Shown here: positions 1 to 5,774 of the stretch, one piece after another
How the letters are laid out: every line of letters starts with the position of its first letter
Numbering within the stretch: the first letter of the stretch is position 1
NCBI GenBank assembly: GCA_927911515.1
Contig: CAKMQH010000314.1
Location: forward strand, 1-6,652
Direction of reading: 5' to 3'
Source of the DNA: an uncultured Neisseria sp.
GTDB taxonomy: Bacteria; Pseudomonadota; Gammaproteobacteria; Burkholderiales; Neisseriaceae
Length of the DNA: 6,652 nucleotides
The notes under the pieces: generated by a model
Told to the model about the DNA's origin: nothing
What the model saw: only the letters and a program-made list of their open reading frames with translations
Database searches by the model: none
Made by a program: the position numbers and the translations under genes

Positions 1-785
<785 letters not shown>

Positions 786-821
786 GGTTTTCTTTATTTC
801 GTATGGCAAAAATAGATGGGA

Positions 822-830
822 ATTTTAGCA
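822..830 (-). promoter_or_regulatory. Candidate gyrA promoter (extended -10)
   Basis: On the minus strand TGCTAAAAT matches an extended -10 element (TGn followed by TAAAAT, 5/6 of TATAAT). It would start transcription near 815 and give a leader of about 30 nt before the gyrA ATG at 785. No good -35 hexamer is found 16-18 nt upstream, which is tolerable for an extended -10 promoter. Assignment is by pattern only. Confidence 0.4.
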
Positions 831-972
831 TAAAACCGTGCTTTTCGGGCTTTTTGCATCCCTTTCGAATCATATGGTAAATAAACTGATTTTTCGCCGC
901 AACTGCCCTATTCGTACCGTCTGCAGGTCTGCTGCTTTAAGAGATTGCTTACCATATCCCACCTACACATAT

Positions 973-1022
973 AAAAAGGTCGTCTGAAAACCTGAAATCT
1001 CAAGTTTTTCAGAGACCTTTTT
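973..1022 (-). terminator. DUS-containing hairpin terminator of gshA
   Basis: The arms 973-990 and 1006-1022 pair over 17 bp with one bulged base (G982) and a 15-nt loop. On the minus strand the stem ends in a run of T, as expected of an intrinsic terminator about 30 nt after the gshA stop at 1053. The left arm holds a perfect uptake word AGGTCGTCTGAA (977-988). The right arm carries the same word minus one base. The stem is flanked by A-runs and T-runs on both sides, so it could also act on the plus strand. Using paired DUS as terminators is a well-known Neisseria habit. Confidence 0.8.
977..988 (+). repeat. DNA uptake sequence, AGGTCGTCTGAA dialect
   Basis: This is a perfect 12-base uptake word, recognised during natural transformation by the minor pilin ComP in Neisseriaceae (family knowledge). 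The variant with AGGT before CGTCTGAA is the dialect I associate with the N. mucosa/N. sicca group. It forms the left arm of the gshA terminator. Confidence 0.85.
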
Positions 1023-1052
1023 ACTGTTTTAAGTAATCAGACCAAACACGCT

Positions 1053-2404
1053 TTACGGAGCGGTTTGTTCCAATTCAAGCGCGGCGGCAAGCAGCGACAG
1101 GCGAGCCATTACGCCGTAAACGTAGAGGCGGTTGTGTTCATTATCGACGTCACAATCTTTTTCGGAGCGCGGCATACCGAGCGAGTCCCATTGTTCGAAT
1201 ACGCGTTTGCAGGCTTCGGGGGCTTCTTGGGAGTTGTCGCCGCTGCCGGTGGGGATGCTGTTGGACAACGGAACGAACACCATGCCGCCGGCGTTGAGGT
1301 TTTCGTCCGCGCCGCGTCCTTCGTGCACACGGAAGAAGCCGCCGATAACGAAACGGTCCATCATATAAACAACGGGTTCGCACACGGCGCCGTTCATGGT
1401 TTCATAGGTATAAATGCCTTCTTGGACAATCACTTCGCTGACTTCCAGGCCTTCTTTCACCTTCGCCATTTTGTTGCGGTTTTTGCGGTTCAACCCGCGC
1501 ACTTCGTCGGCGGATTTGACGCTCATCACGCCCATGCCATAAGTACCTGCGTCGGCTTTGACAATCACGAAAGGCTGGTCGGTAATGCCCAATTCGTCGT
1601 ATTTGGCTTGAATCTTCGCCAGCACGCGCTCTACCGCTTCCGCCAACGCGTCTTCGCCTTCGCGCTCTTGGAAGTCCAAACCGCCGATTTTTTCGAAATA
1701 CGGGTTGATCTGCCATTCGTCGATGTCGATCAGCTTGGCAAATTCGGCGGCGACTTGGTTGTATGCGCTGAAATGCTCTGTTTTGCGGCGCGTCGTCCAA
1801 CCGCCGTGCAGCGGAGGCAATACGGTTTGGCTGATGCCTTTGAGAATGTCAGGAACACCGGCGGACAAATCGTTGTTCAACAAGACGACGCAAGGCGAGA
1901 AGCCGTCGGCAAGATGGACGCGCTCGCGGGTACGCAATAAAGGTTCCAGCAGGATTTTATCGCCCAGCGCGGTTTCAAACTCGGTCGGCTCGGTAACTTC
2001 CGGATTCAGGCTGCCCAAACGGACTTCATACCCTGCCGAGCGCAAAATCTCGCTGAGTGCGTAAACGTTTTGCAGGTAGAACGTGTTGCGGGTATGGTTT
2101 TCAGGAATAATCAATACGGATTGTCGCTTCGTCAGGCGCGTTGTACTGCGTCTTGCGCCGCCACTGCCGCCAGCGGGATGAAATTCGGATTCAGGTTGTT
2201 GAAACCGCCGGGGAACAAGTTCATATCAATAGACGAAATTTTGTAACCGGCATTGCGGATGTCGACCGAACCGTAAAACGGCGGGCGGTGTGCGTTCCAT
2301 TGCGAACGGAACCATGCTTCGATTTTGGCGTGGTTGCACAAGATTTTCGCTTCAAACGCCTGAAGTTGCGGCAGATGTTCGGCAGCCATAACCGGTAATT
2401 TCAT
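1053..2404 (-). pseudogene. gshA: Glutamate-cysteine ligase (GshA), split by a -1 frameshift
   Basis: The product joins glutamate and cysteine with ATP to give gamma-glutamylcysteine, the first step of glutathione synthesis in the cytoplasm. It belongs to the family typed on Acidithiobacillus and found in betaproteobacteria, which is unrelated in sequence to E. coli GshA. The N-terminal 90 codons (2404 to 2135, MKLPVMAAEHLPQLQAFEAK onward) end at TGA 2134-2132. The rest continues in another frame, resuming as LTKRQSVLIIPENHTRN and running to TAA at 1053. One missing base near 2135 repairs it to about 450 residues, close to the family length. FVIVKADAGTYGMGVMSVKS (about residues 279-298 after repair) looks like an ATP-grasp-type nucleotide-binding stretch. 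The start is backed by AGAGGT (2417-2412), 7 nt before ATG. The break is not in a long homopolymer. No other damage is visible, so sequencing error or very recent mutation is likely. It is divergent from leuC. Confidence 0.9.
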
Positions 2405-2444
2405 TCTCTATACCTCTGTTGTCGGATGTGGAATACGGATGGAA

Positions 2445-2474
2445 ATGATAGTGCTTTTTTAGGCGGTACGACAA
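2445..2474 (-). promoter_or_regulatory. Candidate gshA promoter
   Basis: On the minus strand TTGTCG (2474-2469) and TATCAT (2450-2445) are separated by 18 nt, matching the sigma-70 consensus at 4/6 and 5/6 positions. Transcription would start near 2438, leaving about 34 nt before the ATG at 2404, with the AGAGGT ribosome binding site in between. Pattern match only. Confidence 0.4.
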
Positions 2475-2567
2475 GCATTGTTTCAAATAAAATACCTCTT
2501 TTTGTCAACAATTCTACAATTTGTCCAATTTTTGAAAGTTATTTTTAGATTTTTATGCGAAAAAGTA

Positions 2568-2584
2568 GAAATTAGACAAATTTC
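2568..2584. promoter_or_regulatory. Candidate operator: GAAATT-N5-AATTTC inverted repeat
   Basis: A perfect 6-bp dyad with a 5-nt spacer lies in the AT-rich region between the divergent gshA and leuC genes. The dyad includes GACAA (2575-2579), the reverse of TTGTC. TTGTC or its complement also occurs at 2470-2474, 2502-2506 and 2521-2525. This could be a regulator site for leucine or amino-acid control, but AT-rich DNA produces such dyads by chance and no regulator can be named. Confidence 0.25.
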
Positions 2585-2621
2585 TATGCACTACCCCTGT
2601 AAAAAGCCTAAAATCCGCCCA

Positions 2622-2650
2622 TTAAAACAAACCATCTACCCTATTATTAT
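2622..2650 (+). promoter_or_regulatory. Candidate leuC promoter
   Basis: TTAAAA (2622-2627) and TATTAT (2645-2650) are spaced by 17 nt, with 4/6 and 5/6 consensus matches. Transcription would begin about 2657, giving a short leader of about 16 nt. Other -35-like hexamers lie upstream (TTGTCA 2502-2507, TTGAAA 2532-2537) but lack good partners. No strong Shine-Dalgarno precedes the ATG at 2673. Low certainty. Confidence 0.3.
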
Positions 2651-2672
2651 TAATAAGTAAAGATAACCCATC

Positions 2673-4084
2673 ATGAGCGCACAAACCCTCTACGACAAAC
2701 TCTGGAACAGCCACGTCGTCCGCGAAGAAGAAGACGGCACTGTCCTGCTCTACATCGACCGCCATTTAGTGCACGAAGTCACCAGCCCGCAGGCATTTGA
2801 AGGTCTGAAAATGGCGGGACGCAAGCTGTGGCGTATCGACAGCGTCGTCTCCACCGCCGACCACAACACCCCGACCGGCGATTGGGACAAAGGCATCCAA
2901 GATCCGATTTCCAAGCTGCAAGTCGATACTTTGGACAAAAATATCAAAGAATTCGGCGCACTCGCCTACTTCCCGTTCATGGACAAAGGTCAGGGCATCG
3001 TTCATGTTATGGGGCCGGAACAAGGTGCGACCCTGCCCGGCATGACCGTTGTCTGCGGCGACTCGCACACCTCTACCCACGGCGCGTTCGGTGCGCTGGC
3101 ACACGGTATCGGTACTTCCGAAGTCGAACACACCATGGCAACCCAGTGCATTACCGCGAAAAAAATCCAAATCCATGCTGATTGCCGTTGAAGGTCGTCT
3201 GAAACCGGGCGTTACCGCCAAAGACGTCGCCCTCTACATCATCGGACAAATCGGTACGGCAGGCGGCACGGGCTACGCCATCGAGTTCGGCGGCGAAGCC
3301 ATCCGTAGCCTCTCTATGGAAGGCCGCATGACCCTGTGCAACATGGCGATCGAAGCAGGGGCGCGCTCCGGCATGGTTGCCGTCGATCAAACCACCATTG
3401 ACTATGTCAAAGACAAACCCTTCGCACCCAAAGGCGAAGCATGGGACAAAGCCGTCGAATACTGGCGCACGCTGGTTTCCGACGAAGGCGCGGTATTCGA
3501 CAAAGAATACCGTTTCAAAGCCGAAGACATCGAACCGCAAGTAACATGGGGCACATCGCCCGAAATGGTTTTGGACATCAGCGGCAAAGTACCGAATCCT
3601 GCCGAAGAAACCGATCCCGTCAAACGCAGCGGCATGGAACGCGCCCTCGAATACATGGGTTTGGAAGCCGGCACGCCGCTGAACGAAATCCCCCGTCGAC
3701 ATCGTATTCATCGGCTCCTGCACCAACAGCCGCATCGAAGATTTGCGCGAAGCCGCCGCCGTCGCCAAAGGCCGTAAAAAAGCCGACAACGTACAGCGCG
3801 TGTTAATCGTTCCCGGCTCCGGCTTGGTTAAACGGCAGGCGGAACAGGAAGGCTTGGACAAAATCTTCATTGATGCCGGTTTCGAATGGCGCGAACCGGG
3901 CTGCTCGATGTGTCTCGCCATGAACGCCGACCGCCTCACTCCGGGCCAACGCTGCGCCTCCACTTCCAACCGCAACTTCGAAGGTCGGCAAGGCAACGGC
4001 GGGCGCACGCACTTGGTCAGCCCCGCTATGGCTGCAGCCGCCGCGGTAAACGGACGCTTTACCGACATCCGTACCATGGCATAA
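2673..4084 (+). pseudogene. leuC: 3-isopropylmalate dehydratase large subunit (LeuC), broken by two +1 frameshifts
   Basis: LeuC with LeuD forms the 4Fe-4S isopropylmalate isomerase that converts 2-isopropylmalate to 3-isopropylmalate in leucine synthesis. The reading runs in three pieces. 2673-3158 begins MSAQTLYDKLWNSHVV and includes VVCGDSHTSTHGAFGALAHG. The next piece, 3166 to about 3690, includes GEAIRSLSMEGRMTLCNMAI. The last, about 3692-4084, includes FIGSCTNSRIEDLREAA and ends NGRFTDIRTMA. Break one is an extra A in the seven-A run 3159-3165. Break two is an extra C in the five-C run 3690-3694. Removing both bases restores 469 residues, the normal length. The iron-sulphur cysteines are then Cys349 (GSCTNS), Cys410 and Cys413 (PGCSMC). 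As written, translation stops at 3191 after 172 residues, so no active subunit is made unless slippage occurs. Both breaks in homopolymers and otherwise perfect conservation point to sequencing error. Confidence 0.95.
3192..3203 (+). repeat. Intragenic DNA uptake sequence in leuC
   Basis: A perfect AGGTCGTCTGAA lies inside leuC, encoding part of the surface-like stretch VEGRLKPG (repaired frame). Unlike the intergenic copies it has no inverted partner, so it serves uptake, not termination. It also sits only 27 nt after the first frameshift. Confidence 0.8.
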
Positions 4085-4087
4085 TCT

Positions 4088-4099
4088 TTCAGACGACCT
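4088..4099 (-). repeat. Single DNA uptake sequence after leuC
   Basis: TTCAGACGACCT, the complement of the AGGTCGTCTGAA word, lies 4 nt after the leuC stop codon. No second copy is close enough to build a stem, so it is a solitary uptake site. Confidence 0.8.
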
Positions 4100-4131
4100 T
4101 GCACAACCACCAAAGGCCGACTGGAGCCACC

Positions 4132-4155
4132 ATCTCCGCTTAAAGGAGATTTCCC
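4132..4155 (+). terminator. Weak hairpin between leuC and the lipoprotein genes
   Basis: ATCTCC (4132-4137) pairs with GGAGAT (4145-4150) around a 7-nt loop and is followed by TTCCC. Six base pairs and a short T tract make a weak terminator at best, so partial read-through from leuC into the lipoprotein gene is possible. It might instead fold in the leader of the gene at 4178. Confidence 0.3.
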
Positions 4156-4177
4156 AACTCTCAAATCAAGGAGTCCA

Positions 4178-4402
4178 ATGATGAACAAACTGTTAATAAC
4201 CGCCCTGGCTGCCCTTACCTTGGCTGCCTGTTCCAATACTTGGCACGGTGCAAAAGAGGACACCAGCCGCAACTGGGACAAAACAGAAAACGCTGCCGAG
4301 CGCGGCTGGGACAAAACCAAAGCTGCCGTGAAAAAAGGCGGTAACGCTGTTGGCCGCGGCATGACCCATGTCGGCGAAAAAATTGAAGAAGCTACTGAAT
4401 AA
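4178..4402 (+). CDS. Small entericidin-like lipoprotein, 74 residues
   Basis: A short exported lipoprotein. The N-terminus MMNKLLITALAALTLAAC has two or three polar residues, a hydrophobic stretch and a clear lipobox LAAC, so lipid would be attached at Cys18 after signal peptidase II cleavage. Ser19 follows Cys18, which by the enteric +2 rule is not an inner-membrane retention signal. The mature part is charged and helical in character. It carries a twice-repeated W-D-K-T (about residues 33-36 and 44-47) and ends GEKIEEATE. The start after lipidation (CSNTWHGAKED) resembles the CNTxxGxGED start of entericidins, so a distant member is plausible, but length and repeats differ. The ribosome binding site AAGGAG (4168-4173) supports either ATG 4178 or 4181; the second has the better 7-nt spacing. 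It precedes two true entericidin paralogues. Function unknown. Confidence 0.8.
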   Translation: MMNKLLITALAALTLAACSNTWHGAKEDTSRNWDKTENAAERGWDKTKAAVKKGGNAVGRGMTHVGEKIEEATE

Positions 4403-4419
4403 ACTGCTATCTTTACACA

Positions 4420-4450
4420 AGGCTGCCTAAAATATATTTTCAGGCAGCCT
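4420..4450 (+). terminator. Imperfect inverted repeat (possible terminator) with AGGCTGCCTGAA word
   Basis: AGGCTGCCT plus AAAA (4420-4432) pairs with TTTT-C-AGGCAGCCT (4437-4450), leaving one bulged C. The repeat begins 18 nt after the lipoprotein stop at 4402, where a terminator is expected. No T-run follows, so its strength is doubtful. The right arm, read on the minus strand, is a perfect AGGCTGCCTGAA, an uptake word of another dialect. Confidence 0.55.
4439..4450 (-). repeat. Variant uptake word AGGCTGCCTGAA
   Basis: This 12-mer differs from the local AGGTCGTCTGAA word at three positions and equals the dialect I recall for Simonsiella (AG-simDUS). The left arm of the same hairpin has the core AGGCTGCCT but lacks the G of TGAA. 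Confidence 0.6.
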
Positions 4451-4540
4451 ACTACGCAAACAATAAGAGTTATAAAAACCTTTACTCAAACCACCGTTTA
4501 TATTCATGTAACTCCGCATTTTTTCATTTTATACCAACTA

Positions 4541-4569
4541 TTGCCTTTTGTGAAGATGCCGAATATTAT
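4541..4569 (+). promoter_or_regulatory. Candidate promoter of the entericidin pair
   Basis: TTGCCT (4541-4546) and TATTAT (4564-4569) are separated by 17 nt (4/6 and 5/6 consensus matches). Transcription would start around 4576, about 44 nt before the first entericidin ATG. The surrounding 4480-4600 stretch is AT-rich and gene-free, which fits a promoter region. Enteric ecnB is known to depend on stationary-phase sigma S; nothing here shows the same. Confidence 0.4.
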
Positions 4570-4575
4570 TAGTAA

Positions 4576-4594
4576 TACAGTAACACAGACTGTA
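4576..4594 (+). promoter_or_regulatory. Inverted repeat TACAGT-N7-ACTGTA in the entericidin leader
   Basis: A perfect 6-bp dyad with a 7-nt centre starts at the predicted transcription start and ends 14 nt before the AGGAG ribosome binding site. It could be a repressor site overlapping the start or a small RNA hairpin at the 5' end of the message. No regulator is identified. Confidence 0.35.
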
Positions 4595-4619
4595 CTTTTC
4601 AAACTATTAGGAGCTTCAA

Positions 4620-4757
4620 ATGAAAAAATTCGCCCTCATTGCTTTGACCGCTATGACCTTGCTGTCTGCCTGCAATACCATTTCCGGTATGGGCAAAGAT
4701 GTCAGTGCCGCCGGTAACGCAGTCAGCGGATCTGCTGAGTCTGTAAAAAATTACTAA
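4620..4757 (+). CDS. Entericidin A/B family lipoprotein, first copy (45 residues)
   Basis: A tiny membrane lipoprotein of the entericidin family. In E. coli the tandem ecnA/ecnB genes encode an antidote and a bacteriolytic lipoprotein; which role this copy plays cannot be read from sequence. The signal MKKFALIALTAMTLLSAC ends in lipobox LSAC with Cys18 as the lipidated residue. The mature part, CNTISGMGKDVSAAGNAVSG and then SAESVKNY, matches the family pattern CNTxxGxGxDxxxxGxxI/V very well. The family length is about 40-48 residues. ATG 4620 is preceded by AGGAG (4609-4613) at 6 nt. It is 32 nt upstream of a near-identical paralogue and probably shares its message. The gene is intact and uses normal codons for the region. 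Confidence 0.88.
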   Translation: MKKFALIALTAMTLLSACNTISGMGKDVSAAGNAVSGSAESVKNY

Positions 4758-4789
4758 TCCAAAATCCAATTTCACGCAGGAATCCATAC

Positions 4790-4927
4790 ATGAAGAAATT
4801 TGCCTTGATCGCACTGACCGCCATGACCTTGCTCTCTGCCTGCAATACCATTTCAGGCGTAGCTAAAGACGTCAGCGCCGCCGGTACTGCTGTCAGCAAT
4901 ACCGCTGAAAATGTCAAAACCTACTGA
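4790..4927 (+). CDS. Entericidin A/B family lipoprotein, second copy (45 residues)
   Basis: A tandem paralogue of the gene at 4620 and exactly the same length. The signal and lipobox are identical at protein level (MKKFALIALTAMTLLSAC). The mature part, CNTISGVAKDVSAAGTAVSN and then TAENVKTY, differs from copy one at only eight positions. Third codon positions differ more than amino acids do, so the duplication is not brand new and both copies look selected. The ribosome binding site AGGA (4778-4781) is 8 nt before the ATG. A strong terminator follows 19 nt after the stop, closing the unit. By family knowledge a pair of such genes can be toxin and antidote. Here the two are so alike that simple paralogue dosage or an envelope-stress role is equally possible. 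Confidence 0.88.
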   Translation: MKKFALIALTAMTLLSACNTISGVAKDVSAAGTAVSNTAENVKTY

Positions 4928-4946
4928 CTAAACAAAATTTAAACGC

Positions 4947-4971
4947 AAATGCCCCGGAAATCGGGGCATTT
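4947..4971 (+). terminator. Intrinsic terminator after the entericidin pair
   Basis: A 10-bp stem (4947-4956 with 4962-4971), containing TGCCCCG pairing CGGGGCA, encloses a 5-nt loop and runs into TTTTATAAT. It is GC-rich, compact and the best terminator in this stretch apart from the one at 5653. It separates the lipoprotein unit from leuD. Confidence 0.85.
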
Positions 4972-4977
4972 TATAAT
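4972..4977 (+). promoter_or_regulatory. Possible leuD -10 box (TATAAT) at the terminator tail
   Basis: A perfect TATAAT abuts the terminator stem, 26 nt before the leuD ATG. A start near 4984 would give a leader of about 20 nt. The matching -35 position falls inside the GC stem and shows no consensus, so an activator would be needed. leuD otherwise has no visible promoter after the terminator. Confidence 0.3.
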
Positions 4978-5003
4978 CCTCGACAAACGAAAAAGTACAG
5001 AAC

Positions 5004-5543
5004 ATGAAAGCCTTTACCAAAATCACCGCCATCGTCGCCCCGCTCGACCGCAGCAACGTCGATACCGACGCCATCATCCCCAAACAATTTTTAAAATCCA
5101 TCAAACGGAGCGGCTTCGGTCCCAATGCCTTTGACGAATGGCGTTACCTCGACCACGGCGAACCGGGCATGGACAACAGCAAACGTCCGCTGAACCCCGA
5201 TTTCTCGCTGAACCAGCCGCGTTACCAAGGCGCGCAAATCCTACTGACGCGCAAAAACTTCGGCTGCGGCTCCTCGCGCGAACACGCCCCTTGGGCATTG
5301 GATGACTACGGTTTCCGCGCCGTCATCGCCCCCAGCTTCGCCGACATCTTCTTCAACAACTGCTACAAAAACGGCCTCCTGCCCATCGTGTTGACTGAAG
5401 AACAAGTTGATCAGCTTTTCAAAGAAGTTGAGGCCAACGAAGGCTATCAGCTCTCCATCGACCTTGCCGAACAAACCCTGACCACACCAAGCGGCGAAAC
5501 GTTCAAATTCGACATTACGAACACCGCAAACACTGCCTCTTAA
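5004..5543 (+). CDS. leuD: 3-isopropylmalate dehydratase small subunit (LeuD), C-terminus frameshifted
   Basis: LeuD is the small (swivel-domain) subunit of isopropylmalate isomerase and pairs with LeuC in the cytoplasm. The frame starts MKAFTKITAIVAPLDRSNVD and has the family hallmarks DTDAIIPKQFLK (20-31) and NFGCGSSREHAPWAL (85-99), the substrate-loop motif. Up to Asp-Ile-Thr172 it is normal; then it reads NTANTAS and stops at 5543, giving 179 residues. The natural protein is about 213 residues. A single missing base after 5518 (ATTAC[C]GAACAC) would restore the proper tail, which is present downstream in frame +1 relative to the start. The loss removes the last ~40 residues, so the product may be unstable. 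No good ribosome binding site precedes ATG 5004. A terminator isolates it from the lipoprotein genes. The deletion may be a sequencing error. Confidence 0.95.
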   Translation: MKAFTKITAIVAPLDRSNVDTDAIIPKQFLKSIKRSGFGPNAFDEWRYLDHGEPGMDNSKRPLNPDFSLNQPRYQGAQILLTRKNFGCGSSREHAPWALDDYGFRAVIAPSFADIFFNNCYKNGLLPIVLTEEQVDQLFKEVEANEGYQLSIDLAEQTLTTPSGETFKFDITNTANTAS

Positions 5544-5644
5544 ACGGCTTGGACGAAATCGGACTGACCCTGCAACACGCCGATGAAATCCGCGATTTCG
5601 AAGAAAAACGCCGCCAAAGCCAGCCTTGGCTGTTTAACGGTTGA
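5519..5644 (+). other. leuD: Out-of-frame remainder of leuD (C-terminal coding sequence)
   Basis: Reading from GAA at 5519 gives EHRKHCLLNGLDEIGLTLQH and later EEKRRQSQPWLFNG, then TGA at 5642-5644. This is the ordinary Neisseria LeuD C-terminus. It is joined to the upstream frame by adding one base after 5518, giving a total of 213 residues. It has no start of its own, so it is not a separate gene. Confidence 0.9.
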
Positions 5645-5652
5645 TAAACGAT

Positions 5653-5695
5653 GAGGTCGTCTGAAAACGAGTGTAGCGAATTTTCAGACGACCTC
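5653..5695 (+). terminator. Perfect DUS inverted-repeat terminator after leuD
   Basis: A 15-bp perfect stem (5653-5667 with 5681-5695) surrounds a 13-nt loop and is followed by TTTTATT. Both arms contain a full uptake word: AGGTCGTCTGAA at 5654-5665 and its complement at 5683-5694. It lies 8 nt after the natural leuD stop at 5644. This is the classic Neisseria dual-purpose terminator and uptake signal. Confidence 0.93.
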
Positions 5696-5774
5696 TTTTA
5701 TTAACACACAATCAGGTCGTTACTCTTTACCATCATATTTGAAAAACATACCCAACAATTTCACACACAACACC

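Noticed and set aside
1065..1940. 291-codon open frame on the plus strand opposite gshA
   Set aside because: Antisense shadow of gshA, rich in Phe, His, Ala and Val as expected from complemented codons, with no recognisable motif.
1053..2114. A separate, shorter gene starting at TTG 2114
   Set aside because: The protein starts in the middle of the GshA family and the missing N-terminus lies just upstream in another frame, so it is one split gene.
2478..2660. 60-codon frame before leuC as a leucine leader peptide
   Set aside because: It begins with TTG and no ribosome binding site, has scattered rather than consecutive leucines, and is not followed by an attenuator-type terminator; AT-rich chance is enough.
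3159..3165. Phase-variable homopolymer switching leuC
   Set aside because: Seven A is short for Neisseria phase variation, the gene is metabolic, and a second unrelated frameshift would keep leuC off in any phase.
3151..4362. 403-codon open frame on the minus strand opposite leuC
   Set aside because: It is a shadow of the GC-biased leuC codons: composition is odd (rich in Ala, Arg, Ser, Pro), it covers the conserved leuC domains and runs antisense through a lipoprotein gene. No family resemblance.
5714..5720. Seventh uptake sequence (AGGTCGT)
   Set aside because: Only 7 of 12 bases match and the CTGAA end is missing; too short to count.
5739..5774. Upstream TTG start for the SH3 protein
   Set aside because: Adds 12 polar residues ahead of an otherwise ideal signal peptide and has no ribosome binding site.
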